IMG/VR virus record: IMGVR_UViG_3300047546_002559
Coordinates: 17,138-81,137 of that record
Source: a virus
Length of the DNA: 64,000 bases
Strand: one strand, 5' to 3'
In this document: piece after piece, positions 1 through 13,060 of the stretch
Layout of the letters: every line of letters begins with the position of its first letter
Numbering within the stretch: position 1 is the first letter of the stretch
The notes under the pieces: model-generated
What the model was told of the DNA's origin: nothing
The model's input: only the letters and a program-made list of their open reading frames with translations
The model's database searches: none
Program-made: the position numbers and the translations under genes

Positions 1-579
1 TTTTGCTGCTTGACGTGCTTCATAGCGAGCCTTTACATCAGCCGGCGTTGCATCTCCGCAAACATACTGCCAGTGCCATGCTTCAAATTCTGGTGACTTT
101 GGGTCATCTCCCTGTAGGTAAAAGCCGTACTTTGGAGCGTTTTCACACATCCAATCAAGGCACTTGCCGCCCATTGAGGTCAATTTGCCGTTTACTTCAT
201 AACCAAGGTCGATAGCTAATCCAAATCCATGGTTTGACTTACCAGGCGATGAACTCGGCGCCTTCCCGGGCTTGAGAAACCACTTCTTGCCTTCGTAGTC
301 GCGAGTAACTTGTGGCTTGCGACCTTCATCCTTGGTGCTGTAGCGGTCTTTGAACATCGCCAGCTGGTCCTCGAATGGTCGGAAATCTCCAACATTTTTG
401 AGGACAAATCCTGCTTTTTCTGCGTCCACATACATTTGATTAAATGCAATAGCGGCCCATGTCCACATCCGGCCGCCTGTTTTCACTTTCTTTAGCATCG
501 CGTCGGTTAACTTCCCGTTACCGACAGCTTCGCACTCCTTAGGAAGGACGAGTTTTTTGTAAGGGTATTTTGAGGGCAT
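1..579 (-). CDS. M15-family peptidase, probable endolysin (3' end cut by window edge)
   Basis: Reading the minus strand from ATG at 579 gives 193 residues without a stop before the window edge, so the C-terminus is missing. The zinc-peptidase signature of the M15 (VanY/D-Ala-D-Ala carboxypeptidase) family is clear: SNHGFGLAID at residues 115-124 (S-x-H-x-x-G-x-A-x-D, zinc ligands H117 and D124) and EAWHW at 166-170 (general base E166, ligand H169). Such enzymes cut peptide bonds in peptidoglycan; phage members serve as lysins. A GGAAGG ribosome site lies about 6 bases before the start. No signal peptide is seen, so export would depend on a holin. The next gene upstream on this strand is a large membrane-anchored lectin-like protein. 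Family call is firm; the lysis role is inference. Confidence 0.88.
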   Translation of the reverse strand, partial: MPSKYPYKKLVLPKECEAVGNGKLTDAMLKKVKTGGRMWTWAAIAFNQMYVDAEKAGFVLKNVGDFRPFEDQLAMFKDRYSTKDEGRKPQVTRDYEGKKWFLKPGKAPSSSPGKSNHGFGLAIDLGYEVNGKLTSMGGKCLDWMCENAPKYGFYLQGDDPKSPEFEAWHWQYVCGDATPADVKARYEARQAAK

Positions 580-674
580 TTTTCTTCCTTCCGAAAGACG
601 CAAATGATGCTTGTTTCATCAATTGTACCCTAAAAAATAATGCTAAAAATAAATGCCTAAATAAAAATGTGGCT

Positions 675-3083
675 CTATTCTGGCTCTCGCATATGTAAGT
701 ACATTGCTGAAATAAATGCGAGAATAGATGACACAAGGGCAATTTTTTGTATTGTTCCGGAAAGAGTGAAGTACACAACTACAGAACCAGCAATTGTGAA
801 TCCGAGATTCAATACACCAAACCAAAATTTCTTGATGAATGCTTTCAAGCTGAACACTCTCTCCCCGTTAATAGTTGTATAGATACTTAAAGCAGCAACC
901 CAGTCGACGCCATCCCCGGCTATCTCCCCGGCCATTTCCTGCTCTTCGTCTTCTTCATTCTTTTTGCCAGAACCATCACCAGATGGGCTTCCGCCACCGG
1001 TTCCGCCTCCGGAGCCACCGCTTCCACCTCCGGGACCAGGCATTCCGCCAGAAAGAGCCGTTGCAGCCGCAGTTGCTGTTATCAAGTTTACCGCAACTAT
1101 TGTTCGTCTCTGTCCAACATCAATCGTCTGACCAACCATCTTGTATGTGTCAAAATTTCCACCAAATAGGTCGACAGTGTCCTCAAATGTTTCACGCACT
1201 TCCGCTGGCGCGTCTTGAACTGCATCAATAATTTTCAGTGCTTGTTCTTCTGTAAGAGAAGATTCGTCAATTGCGGCGAAAATTTCCTCAGCTTGTTCTG
1301 CCGTGACAGATTCAAGAACTTCTGGCGATGCAGCAAGTTCCGTAGCCAGTTCACTGTCCAGCGAGTCTGATTCTAGGAGCTTATCAACTGCTTCTACAAT
1401 TTGTTCACCGGTAGCTTCCCCGCTGGTTAGAACGTCGACTATAGCTGCAGCTTCCTGTGGTGATATATCGCCAGACAGTGCTTCATCCAGATTTTCGGCA
1501 CTTACGTCTTGAACATCTGGCGCTAGCGCGGCTGGGACTTCCTCAGTGACAGGTGGCGCATCTGTTGTTGAATTATCGGTATTGTCATTATTAGTAGAAT
1601 TATTATATGAATCTTCTTCTAATTTCTCTGGTTGTGTTGTGCCTGTTGGGACTTGTGGTATTTGTTCCTCTTCTGGTTGTGCTGAAGGCGGTATGTCAGT
1701 TTGAGGCGTTTCCGATTCCGGAGGAAGAGTGGGAGTTTGACTGGTAGGACTCTCCGTAGTTTGGGGAGTTGTAGTGGTTGTCGTTTCAACGGCAGCAACT
1801 ATCGTAGTTGTGGTACTGGTTGTAGTAGTACTGGTGGTTGTCGTCGTTGGTAAAGCTATTAATTCTACGTCAAAGCCACACCAGCCAAATAGCCAGTCTG
1901 AAGTTGTAATACCGTTTGCAGTGCTCCCCGGATAAGACTGATAGTAGGCAACATTTGTTGGTATAAGTGTTACCGTTTCACCAACAGCGGCAAGCCCAGA
2001 GTGCACCGCAACAACGCCAAAATCTGAATCGTCAGTGTACGGCCCAGAGCCCCATGCTGAACCATTTGTTTTACCTGTTGTAGTTATGTTTTCGTATGGC
2101 CCGCATGATGGAGGCAAAGTTGTAGTAGTTGTAGTAGTTGTAGTAGTCGTGGTAGTAGTTGTATTTGGTGTTCCGCCTGTATATTTGAGAACAACATATA
2201 AGCGCTTGTATGTCCCTCCACATGGGTCGCCGAATATCCCATTGCTAGCGCCTATTGAGGCATTTGATTTTCCAACCAATTCTTTAGATACCCTAAGTAT
2301 TGAATTTGTAGCGTGGCAAGAACCTTGTAGGTATTGACCATTTGTTCCATTTGGTGTTCCATAGCTAGCGAATACAACCTGCGAAAAAACACCCCCACCC
2401 GGTGCGGATATTGATAAATTCCATCCCTCATTTGCCGTGGCCCACACCATATTTTCAGATAGCGAATATGACGAGTTATTTGTTTTTGTTTCTATTGTGG
2501 AGCATGGTTTATCGCCCTGTGTTGCGTGACATGCTTGCCACCCAATAGAGGAAGACCAGTTTTCTATCCCCCTATAAAACTCTGCATTCTGGAGGAGTTC
2601 TGTACCGTCTACCTTTAGAGACGCCGATTCGATGGATGGTCCATAGTTGCCAGCCCAAAACTCGCCGTCATCTCCACCTATTGATATTCGTGCTGTTGTT
2701 ACTTCGTTCCAGCCATCGCCGACAGATACCGCATCAATACTTATAGAAAAATCAGAATAACCACCAGACGACAATGAAAGCCATCCAGTGTTATGCGAGT
2801 AAATCCCACCGCCACCAGGTCCGTATAGGTCTATTCCTACGAAAACCCTGTCTGTGCCATATCCAAATTCTGCAGCCCTGGCTTTTGCTGTAATTGTGCT
2901 CTTACCAGAGAGGTCAACATTTACTTCTTGATATACAACAGTCTCATTGTATGAAAAAATGACACCGTCACCTTGTTCGTCATTAACGGCTTTAGCTGAA
3001 GTTGGGAAGCAAACAGCAACCAGCGCAATTGCCACAGGAAGCCATATAAGTAAACGAAACGCACTTATTGAACGTCTTGCCAT
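675..3083 (-). CDS. Secreted, membrane-anchored protein with SUEL-lectin-like and LCCL-like domains and poly-Thr linkers
   Basis: A protein of 802 residues. I start it at ATG 3083; an in-frame TTG one codon upstream is possible, and GGAGG lies just ahead. Residues 1-32 form a classic signal peptide ending AKA. Residues about 216-303 match the galactose-binding SUEL lectin pattern, including FASYG, the C-H-A-T-N stretch and FGDPCGGTYKRLYV. A run of about 16 threonines follows, then residues about 325-415, which resemble an LCCL domain (WGSGPYTDDSDFG, AVHSG). A second Thr-rich linker, an acidic Pro/Thr segment, a helical region (about 530-690), a glycine-rich hinge and two C-terminal membrane segments (about 745-800) complete it. 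It would sit on the outer face of the host membrane. Domain calls are from pattern recognition. The function is unknown; superinfection exclusion, lysis support or surface masking are guesses. Confidence 0.75.
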   Translation of the reverse strand: MARRSISAFRLLIWLPVAIALVAVCFPTSAKAVNDEQGDGVIFSYNETVVYQEVNVDLSGKSTITAKARAAEFGYGTDRVFVGIDLYGPGGGGIYSHNTGWLSLSSGGYSDFSISIDAVSVGDGWNEVTTARISIGGDDGEFWAGNYGPSIESASLKVDGTELLQNAEFYRGIENWSSSIGWQACHATQGDKPCSTIETKTNNSSYSLSENMVWATANEGWNLSISAPGGGVFSQVVFASYGTPNGTNGQYLQGSCHATNSILRVSKELVGKSNASIGASNGIFGDPCGGTYKRLYVVLKYTGGTPNTTTTTTTTTTTTTTTLPPSCGPYENITTTGKTNGSAWGSGPYTDDSDFGVVAVHSGLAAVGETVTLIPTNVAYYQSYPGSTANGITTSDWLFGWCGFDVELIALPTTTTTSTTTTSTTTTIVAAVETTTTTTPQTTESPTSQTPTLPPESETPQTDIPPSAQPEEEQIPQVPTGTTQPEKLEEDSYNNSTNNDNTDNSTTDAPPVTEEVPAALAPDVQDVSAENLDEALSGDISPQEAAAIVDVLTSGEATGEQIVEAVDKLLESDSLDSELATELAASPEVLESVTAEQAEEIFAAIDESSLTEEQALKIIDAVQDAPAEVRETFEDTVDLFGGNFDTYKMVGQTIDVGQRRTIVAVNLITATAAATALSGGMPGPGGGSGGSGGGTGGGSPSGDGSGKKNEEDEEQEMAGEIAGDGVDWVAALSIYTTINGERVFSLKAFIKKFWFGVLNLGFTIAGSVVVYFTLSGTIQKIALVSSILAFISAMYLHMREPE

Positions 3084-3121
3084 CAATCCTCCGATACACC
3101 CGGAGTAATTTTACAGCAAGA

Positions 3122-3700
3122 TTATTTATTGTTTATACACGTAACGGCAAAGTGCCAGTGCCAGTGGCCAACGACCGGCCATGTAATTTCGCCATCTTTC
3201 CATGTTTTACCTAGGGGATTCTTTGGTATTACGTCAAAAACGTCTGTGATATCAGAAAAACCAGCAGAATCTAAAAGGCTTACAACTCTTTCATGATGAC
3301 AATTCCAGTGGTGGTGTGCACCATCCCACCATTCGAGACCAGAAACTCCCTGGTTTTCAATATCTAAATGCTCGAGCACCGACATAACCATTTCCCATGG
3401 CTCATGTCCGGCTGCCCACCTCTTAATCGTCTTGAATACGTCCGGGCCGCAGATTAAAAATTTTGCATCTGGCTTTGCAATGCGCTTCATGTCGTGAAGG
3501 AACTCCGGAACCTGCTTCCACGGAATATGTTCAAGTACATGCCCAAGAAAGACAGCGTCGAAAAAGTTATCGTCAAACGGGTAAGGTTTCCCGGGTTCAA
3601 CCCGAACATCGGGCCTGGTGTCGTCTGTTTCCCAGGTATCGGTGTTTATCCAGCCTTTTGCGTAATGGGTGCCGCATCCGGCGTTTAGATAATTGCTCAT
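3122..3700 (-). CDS. Class I SAM-dependent methyltransferase
   Basis: A protein of 192 residues with a short Rossmann methyltransferase core. The SAM-binding glycine motif N-A-G-C-G-T is at residues 6-11 and the post-I acidic residue follows in WINTD. The motif FLGHVLEHIP at 51-60 is the usual type-11 methyltransferase VLEHI element. A His/Trp-rich C-terminus (HHHWNCHHE, then GHWHWHF) is unusual. The start overlaps the stop of the dioxygenase gene by four bases (ATGA), so the two are translationally coupled. The substrate cannot be told from sequence; the neighbours (dioxygenase, glycosyltransferase) suggest a small sugar or surface-molecule modification pathway. Confidence 0.8.
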   Translation of the reverse strand: MSNYLNAGCGTHYAKGWINTDTWETDDTRPDVRVEPGKPYPFDDNFFDAVFLGHVLEHIPWKQVPEFLHDMKRIAKPDAKFLICGPDVFKTIKRWAAGHEPWEMVMSVLEHLDIENQGVSGLEWWDGAHHHWNCHHERVVSLLDSAGFSDITDVFDVIPKNPLGKTWKDGEITWPVVGHWHWHFAVTCINNK

Positions 3701-4512
3701 ACGTTATTTCCGCCATCTATTGGGAAATACCATCCATCATTATGCTGTAGCGCTTTAGGCATGTCTTGGCGATGGTTAATGCCAGAATAATGCGCAATAA
3801 GAGACTTGCGCGGAATGGTGAAGTTATTTGGCTTAGCGCCTCGATGTAGTAGCCGACCGTGCCAAAAAAGGACGTCCCCTCTTTCTGGGAGATATGTAAG
3901 AACTTCCGCGTTTCGTCTTTCTATTTCATGTTCAAAAATCGGAGTAAGAACATCCTCACTAAAACGCGGCCACCTATAGTCTCTTTGGTCTTCTGGTAGG
4001 GCTTTTAATATTTTTTCCTGAGTTACGGTTGGCCATCTGTGGGAACCGGGTATTAGCTGAAAAGGCCCAGAGTCTGGATGGATTGTCTCAAGTGCAATCC
4101 AAATTGCAGCATAATAATCTCCAACATGTGGAGGGTTTAAATATGTGTCTTGGTGCCAGTTTCGTGTTGTCGTTACCCATCCAGTCAAGTTCAGATGAGT
4201 TGCTGCAGGTTCCCCGAGTAGTTCCTCTAAAGTTTCTGCAACACCCTTATAAGTCAGGATATTCATTACTTCTGGGTGCCTTCTGTACGGGGTACAGTCG
4301 GGCCACCCGCCAGGTCTTGTCATGCTGAACTTTCCGTCAACGTATTCGGCATTGTTTTCAATCCAACAAGCCTCATAGTCCTGCATAAGGCTCTCGGGTA
4401 TTAAGTTCTTTTTTATAACGAAACCATCATCATTCCAGTCTGAAGGTCCAGGTTCTGGGGCTGGAATTGTTAATTCCGCATACTGTCTTTCGAGTTCTTC
4501 TGCCGATTTCAT
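3697..4512 (-). CDS. Phytanoyl-CoA dioxygenase (PhyH)-like Fe(II)/2-oxoglutarate oxygenase
   Basis: A protein of 271 residues. The iron-binding H-x-D is NWHQD with H120 and D122; the distal histidine is most likely H223 in LLHRGAKPN, and R236 is a good candidate for binding 2-oxoglutarate. The stretch DSGPFQLIPGSHRWP at 147-161 is the characteristic PhyH block. Enzymes of this family hydroxylate or otherwise oxidise small molecules and tailoring substrates. The gene overlaps its neighbours on both sides by four bases, forming a compact three-gene operon with a glycosyltransferase upstream and a methyltransferase downstream. The substrate is unknown. Family confidence is high because all metal ligands and the SG-PF-P-GSH block are present. 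Confidence 0.85.
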   Translation of the reverse strand: MKSAEELERQYAELTIPAPEPGPSDWNDDGFVIKKNLIPESLMQDYEACWIENNAEYVDGKFSMTRPGGWPDCTPYRRHPEVMNILTYKGVAETLEELLGEPAATHLNLTGWVTTTRNWHQDTYLNPPHVGDYYAAIWIALETIHPDSGPFQLIPGSHRWPTVTQEKILKALPEDQRDYRWPRFSEDVLTPIFEHEIERRNAEVLTYLPERGDVLFWHGRLLHRGAKPNNFTIPRKSLIAHYSGINHRQDMPKALQHNDGWYFPIDGGNNV

Positions 4513-5600
4513 ATGTTCTCCTTGATAAAAGCCATTGTTGCATCCCAGTCATCACCGCGAGCATCCATAGAAAAATCACGTAATAGCGAATAATTTTCGT
4601 TTATATCATCCAGCCTCTTGACTGGATTGAGGAGTTCATCGAGATGATAAATCCATTCTTTTTCTGTTCTCGCTATTCTCCCTATTCCTTTATCAGATAA
4701 ATACTGATATTCCGGCGAGTATGAAGAAATGAATGGAACTCCAGCCGCTGCGTATTCGAGACCTTTTATAAAAGATTTTGCGTGATTGAATTTAATATCA
4801 TTTAGAGGGATTATGCCTATATCAATCGGAAGCATTAGGTTTGGATACTCCAATATCGGGACCATAGGCAATTTTCTCGCATAATCATCATGAACATTTA
4901 AAAGTCGATGCGCCATTGGTGCGTTGTCGTTGTGTCCAGAATGATGAAATAAAAGATTATGTTTTTTAATATATTTACCAAAAAACGGAGCAAGTTGCTC
5001 TAGGTCATTTGACCTCCAGTGGGTTGCCCCAACCCAACCAATTTTTGTTTTTCTATTCGAACGGAACTGTTTTTTACGCCAGCGGTCTAGGTCTATTCCA
5101 TTTCGTACCATAAAAACATTGTCACGTTTTTTCCCGTAGTACTCAAATAGAAATGGCGTTGATGTTATTACTGCATCTGCCGCCATAATAATTTGCGCGT
5201 AGATTTCCCTGTTTGAGTCTGGGTTATTCTTTGGGTCTGTTGCCTCAAACGCTCTATTCGATTTAGAAAGACCATCAAACCAGTCGTCAATATCTACAAC
5301 AATTTTTTGCCCCATAGCCTGAGCTTTTGGTATTGACTCAAGTATTTCTTTTTGCATCAATAGTTTTAAGACAATTATGTCCCACCCATGGACGGCCCTT
5401 CCGCCGTCAACGAGCATTCCAAAACCGCGCTGTTGATTGAACCCGGGGAAACCAGTAGCGGAAAACCACCCACGTTTATTTAGTTCCTCGGACGGAAGCT
5501 TGCATCGATACCAGGCGCATCCATTTGGCTGAAGAGGGGCAGTACCCCATGCCCAATCATGGGTTAAAAATGCGACTGTTGGTTTCTGTGGCTTTTGCAT
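4509..5600 (-). CDS. Glycosyltransferase, GT-B fold (GT4-like)
   Basis: A protein of 363 residues, first gene of the three-gene minus-strand operon. The C-terminal half has features of GT-B glycosyltransferases: KIGWVGATHWRSNDLEQL, which starts the donor-binding Rossmann half, and SFIKGLEYAAAGVPFISS, matching the E-x7-E-like donor loop followed by GVP. The N-terminal half includes IVVDIDDWFDGL and the acceptor-domain element VITSTPFL. The enzyme should transfer a nucleotide-activated sugar to an unknown acceptor, in the cytoplasm. Its partners (PhyH-like oxygenase and methyltransferase, overlapping by ATGA) suggest a tailored glycan or glycosylated virion or host component. A second GT4 enzyme lies at 20942-22009. 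Confidence 0.75.
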   Translation of the reverse strand: MQKPQKPTVAFLTHDWAWGTAPLQPNGCAWYRCKLPSEELNKRGWFSATGFPGFNQQRGFGMLVDGGRAVHGWDIIVLKLLMQKEILESIPKAQAMGQKIVVDIDDWFDGLSKSNRAFEATDPKNNPDSNREIYAQIIMAADAVITSTPFLFEYYGKKRDNVFMVRNGIDLDRWRKKQFRSNRKTKIGWVGATHWRSNDLEQLAPFFGKYIKKHNLLFHHSGHNDNAPMAHRLLNVHDDYARKLPMVPILEYPNLMLPIDIGIIPLNDIKFNHAKSFIKGLEYAAAGVPFISSYSPEYQYLSDKGIGRIARTEKEWIYHLDELLNPVKRLDDINENYSLLRDFSMDARGDDWDATMAFIKENI

Positions 5601-5752
5601 AAAATCAAGTCAATACTAGTAAAACAGTGATGTATCTATCCATAAATAGATATAAAGATAATTCATAAAGTCGTTTAAATACTTGGACCGTTAAGTACTG
5701 CTCATAATCTACAATCTTTGTGAAGCTGTTTAATTTGGAGGCATTCTTCGCA
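5601..5752. promoter_or_regulatory. Divergent intergenic region between glycosyltransferase operon and fibre cassette
   Basis: This 150-base AT-rich gap separates leftward genes from the rightward fibre operon, so promoters for both directions are expected here. On the plus strand TTGGAC (5683-5688) and CATAAT (5703-5708) resemble -35 and -10 boxes, but with only 14 bases between them. A GGAGG at 5737-5741 is the ribosome site for the ATG at 5753. On the minus strand TTGACT lies within 20 bases of the ATG, too close for a -35 box. The location is a firm prediction; the exact promoter is not. Confidence 0.35.
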
Positions 5753-6136
5753 ATGTTGGCCGGCAACTACAATATGACGTGTCAACAGGGGTCGACGTTT
5801 TCGCGCACCATAGAGATAGAACAGCCAGACCTGGCATCCGACCCAACAGGAAATACATTTATCCCTTTTGACCTATCTGGATACACGGCAAGGATGCAGG
5901 TCAGGAGAACTATTGATTCTTCTAATGTTTTGCTTGAATTAACGACGTCAAATGGCGGGCTAACAGTAAATCCAATTGAGGGCGACACAAATAAAATATT
6001 TCTTTACGCCTCAGCCAACGTTACGGCATCTGTATCGACCAGTGGCGTGTACGACATAGAGATTATTAGCGCCGAAAATATCGTGTCAAGAGTCCTACAG
6101 GGAACTTTTAACCTCAGTCCAGAGGTAACTCGATGA
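5753..6136 (+). CDS. Hypothetical virion-associated protein, Ig-like beta composition
   Basis: First gene of the rightward fibre cassette. The frame is open from a GTG at 5720, but I choose ATG 5753 (127 residues) because GGAGG lies 11 bases ahead and the protein then begins with a short NYNMTCQQGSTF-type N-terminus seen in phage baseplate/fibre-attached proteins. The sequence is rich in beta-prone Thr/Val/Ser residues, with a middle segment (YTARMQVRRTI) and a C-terminal half ending in a GTFNLSPE strand, reminiscent of the BppU-like or Ig-like adaptor domains that anchor fibres. No enzyme motif is present. It overlaps the next gene by four bases (ATGA). Role as a fibre adaptor is inference from position. 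Confidence 0.65.
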   Translation: MLAGNYNMTCQQGSTFSRTIEIEQPDLASDPTGNTFIPFDLSGYTARMQVRRTIDSSNVLLELTTSNGGLTVNPIEGDTNKIFLYASANVTASVSTSGVYDIEIISAENIVSRVLQGTFNLSPEVTR

Positions 6137-6441
6137 GCGACGTCCCCAATAATGTAATCATAAATGAAGACACGGCAAATAGGGTTATCGTAAACCAGGA
6201 TGCCCCAAATCAGGTTGTTGTTCGGCTCTCCGCAAATGGTGGCAACACAAGAAGACTAGTGTACAGCCAGCCAGTGGCGTCTGATACTTGGCTAATTACG
6301 CATTCTCTGGGTGGAAGACCGTCAATAACCGTTGTTGATACTGCAGATACCGTAGTTATTGGTGAGGTAACATATATTAGTGATTCCCAAATAAGGGTGG
6401 AGTTCACATCGGCATTTTCAGGATTCGCTTATCTGACCTAA
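6133..6441 (+). CDS. Small fibre-associated protein
   Basis: A protein of 102 residues whose ATG overlaps the upstream stop. The N-terminus is polar, with repeated N-x-V units (NNVIIN, NRVIVN, NQVVV). The C-terminal half, from WLITHSLGG to the end, follows a pattern common at the ends of phage tail-fibre proteins: Trp, then N/THxLG, strand, V-D-x-x-x-x-V-I-G, Y, then F-x-S-x-F-S-G-A-Y-L. That pattern suggests a small beta domain attached to the distal tail. No catalytic motif. The function is inferred only from this pattern and from the neighbouring fibre genes. Confidence 0.6.
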   Translation: MSDVPNNVIINEDTANRVIVNQDAPNQVVVRLSANGGNTRRLVYSQPVASDTWLITHSLGGRPSITVVDTADTVVIGEVTYISDSQIRVEFTSAFSGFAYLT

Positions 6442-6453
6442 AGGCAAGGACAA

Positions 6454-7782
6454 ATGGCAACAAAATTCGTAACAAATCTTGACCTAAATCAGAATCAGAT
6501 TCTGAATGCAACATTTGAGGTCCTTGCATCTGACCCGAATACAAATCTGTTCGACGGCCGCATGTACTTTAACAGCGTCGATGGGGTTATTAAGGTTTAT
6601 GACGCAACTGCAGCAGCATGGCGAAAGATTGTTGCTGGAATTGGTGCTGATGCAGGCGTTGTGTCTGGCGGCTCATATTCAACAGCATTGACAATTACTG
6701 AGTCCGGCGGTCAAATAACAATTACGCCAAACCTTGCCACTTCGGCAAGTGCTGGTTTGATGACGTCGTCTGACTTTACTAAACTCGGCGATGCAACATC
6801 TGAGGCAACGGCTAGCAAGCTTGTTATTCGTGATGCCAGCGGCAATATTAAAGTTGCTACGCCAACCGACTCGGCACATGCTGCTACAAAGGGGTATGTA
6901 GATGCCGCACGGTCTGGTCTTGATGTTAAGCAGTCAGTACGAGCCGCAACTACGGGCCCAGTCAACCTTGCTAACCAACTTGAGGCCGGCGATACTCTTG
7001 ATACAACTGTAACTCTCGTTGCAGGCGACCGTGTCCTAGTAAAGAACCAGTCAACAGCTTCGGAAAACGGTATCTATGTTGTTCAGTCGTCCGGGGCAGC
7101 GGTTCGCGCTTCTGATGCAAATGGCACGCCAGATACTGGGGAGATGTCTGGTGGAACCTTTACATTTGTTGAGGAAGGAACAGTAAACGCCGATAGTGGC
7201 TGGGTTGTTACGTCAAATGGTGCAATAACAGTCGGAACTGATGCGATTAACTGGGCACAATTCTCCGGCGCTGGACAAATAACAGCTGGAGATGGTCTTA
7301 CCAAGTCCGGCAACACTATTAATGCGGTTGGGACTTCTGACAGAATTACCGTCAATGCTGACAGCATTGATATTGCATCAACATATGTTGGTCAGTCTTC
7401 AATAACAACAGTTGGGACAATTACTTCTGGTACGTGGAATGGTACAGATGTCGCCGTTGCAGACGGTGGTACTGGTTCTTCAACAGAGTCTGGAGCAAGA
7501 ACAAACCTGGCGTCCGCATCTGGGGAGGCCACTGGAAGGACTACAAGCACACCATCACTAGCAAGAGTATCAAAGCAGGGATGTGCAGCGTCCTCGGCTG
7601 GAGTCTCGAGCACAACTGTTACCCATAACTTCAATACAACAGACGTAATGATTCAGGTGTACGAGGTTTCAACCGGAGCAACTGTATTTGCAGACACAAC
7701 TCGCGCAAATGCAAATACTGTTACAGTTGTAATGAATGGAACAATTTCGGCTAACGATTACACAATCGTTGTAACTGGCTAA
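6454..7782 (+). CDS. Tail fibre protein
   Basis: A protein of 442 residues. The N-terminus (FVTNLDLNQNQILNATFEVLA, then a short LFDGRMYFNSVDGVIKVYD segment) is the standard start of phage fibre/appendage proteins of the cyanophage and actinophage type: a coiled or beta N-terminal anchor followed by a GRxYFN/x-IKxYD beta unit. The centre (about 150-280) includes AATKGYVDAARSGLDVKQSVRAATTG, a widespread fibre domain, and the C-terminal 60 residues form a Ser/Thr/Val-rich beta domain like that of the preceding small protein. Low charge, high Thr/Ser/Gly and absence of enzyme motifs fit a trimeric fibre. Host receptor cannot be inferred. Confidence 0.8.
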   Translation: MATKFVTNLDLNQNQILNATFEVLASDPNTNLFDGRMYFNSVDGVIKVYDATAAAWRKIVAGIGADAGVVSGGSYSTALTITESGGQITITPNLATSASAGLMTSSDFTKLGDATSEATASKLVIRDASGNIKVATPTDSAHAATKGYVDAARSGLDVKQSVRAATTGPVNLANQLEAGDTLDTTVTLVAGDRVLVKNQSTASENGIYVVQSSGAAVRASDANGTPDTGEMSGGTFTFVEEGTVNADSGWVVTSNGAITVGTDAINWAQFSGAGQITAGDGLTKSGNTINAVGTSDRITVNADSIDIASTYVGQSSITTVGTITSGTWNGTDVAVADGGTGSSTESGARTNLASASGEATGRTTSTPSLARVSKQGCAASSAGVSSTTVTHNFNTTDVMIQVYEVSTGATVFADTTRANANTVTVVMNGTISANDYTIVVTG

Positions 7783-7790
7783 GGAAAAAT

Positions 7791-7979
7791 ATGAAACTTA
7801 CGGCACAACAAAAAGCTATGGTGGCGTCTTACGCGAGAAGCGTAATTGGTGCAGCAGTTGCAGCCTACGCGGCAACAGGCGACCCCAAGGCTGCGTTGAA
7901 TGCGTTGTGGGCCGCACTTCTCCCTGTTGCTGTGCGGTATTTCAATAAGAATGACGCAGCATTCGGTAAAACAAAATAA
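7791..7979 (+). CDS. Small holin-like hydrophobic protein
   Basis: A 62-residue protein with a charged N-terminus, an Ala-rich hydrophobic helix (about residues 15-27), a short turn with GDPK and a second hydrophobic segment LWAALLPVAVRYF, then NKNDAAFG near the end. The N-K/P-x-D-x-A-F-G ending resembles small phage holin-like proteins, in which two helices are followed by a basic or polar tail. It stands alone in the fibre operon, away from the M15 lysin at the left edge. A holin role is a plausible guess, not a demonstration; it could be another small membrane protein. AAGGAAAAAT ahead of the ATG provides a ribosome site. Confidence 0.55.
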   Translation: MKLTAQQKAMVASYARSVIGAAVAAYAATGDPKAALNALWAALLPVAVRYFNKNDAAFGKTK

Positions 7980-8023
7980 TTTTTAATTCCCTCGAGGGGG
8001 AATAGTAGGAAGCGATTGAGGTC

Positions 8024-12293
<4,270 letters not shown>

Positions 12294-12294
<1 letters not shown>

Positions 12295-13058
12295 TGCCTG
12301 CTATTACTTTTCCTTCATCTCCATACACGAATCAGATTTACACCGTCGGCTCTAAGAGTTGGCAGTGGGATGGCTCGGTTTGGGTTGCTTACTATAACGA
12401 AGGGTCGGACATTGTGTATGGCAGCGGCTCGGATGGCGACGCGACCCTAGACGGAACGACAACAGTTCTAGGAATGGCTCCATCGGCAAGTGTTTATTCA
12501 ATGACGCGAGATATGTTCTTTAACGACTTAACAATAAATACAAGCTGCCGACTTGCTCCAAATGGTTATCGAGTTTTTGTTAAGGGAACTCTAAAGTTCG
12601 GTGGAACAAATGCGACCATAGGGTATACATCTGGTTATTCAACTTCTGGCTCGATAGCGCAAGGAGGAGCAGCTGCCACTGCTGTAACACATTCACTTGG
12701 TGGTTCCGCAACTGGATACACAGCCACTGCCCCAACTGACGCAATGGGGGGTTCGAACTATTTTAGAGTGGCTCATCAGGCTATTACTGGTTATTCAGTC
12801 ACAGCATCTGGCGGACCGACATTTTTGCGTGGTGGCGCGGGTGGCTCTGGACAGGCTGGCGGAGGAGTTGTGATAGTCGCTGCTAGATATATTTCTGGAC
12901 CTTCATCCGGAACTGCATACATAAAAGCTCCAGGTACTGCTCCAGCAGGGGGAGGAGTAATCATTGTAGTTTCTTCAGGCTCAGCCCTTCCAAGCGGAGT
13001 ATCAACTGATGTCACTGGTCAAAATGCAGGAACATACATCTATATCACGAGGGTATAG
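12294..13058 (+). CDS. Tail fibre / adhesin with shared N-terminal anchor
   Basis: A protein of 254 residues. The N-terminus repeats the FPxSPxTNxxY...WQWDG anchor of the preceding fibre. The middle (about 45-105: DATLDGTTTVLG, then DMFFNDLTINTSCRLAPNGYRVFVKGTL) is closely similar to the N-terminus of the next gene (DMYYNNLTVNSG...NTNGYRVFVKNTL). This suggests a shared beta-solenoid-like module that has been copied and recombined. The C-terminal half is Gly/Ser-rich, ends GTYIYITRV and resembles glycine-rich adhesin tips. It is coupled to its neighbours by TAATG upstream and a two-base gap downstream. Confidence 0.75.
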
Positions 13059-13060
13059 CC

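Noticed and set aside
5643-5649. ATAAATA, resembling T4-like late promoters (also near 43350 and 26825 on the minus strand)
   Set aside because: The heptamer is expected by chance in AT-rich gaps, and spacing to the starts is inconsistent (about 105, 45 and a few bases).
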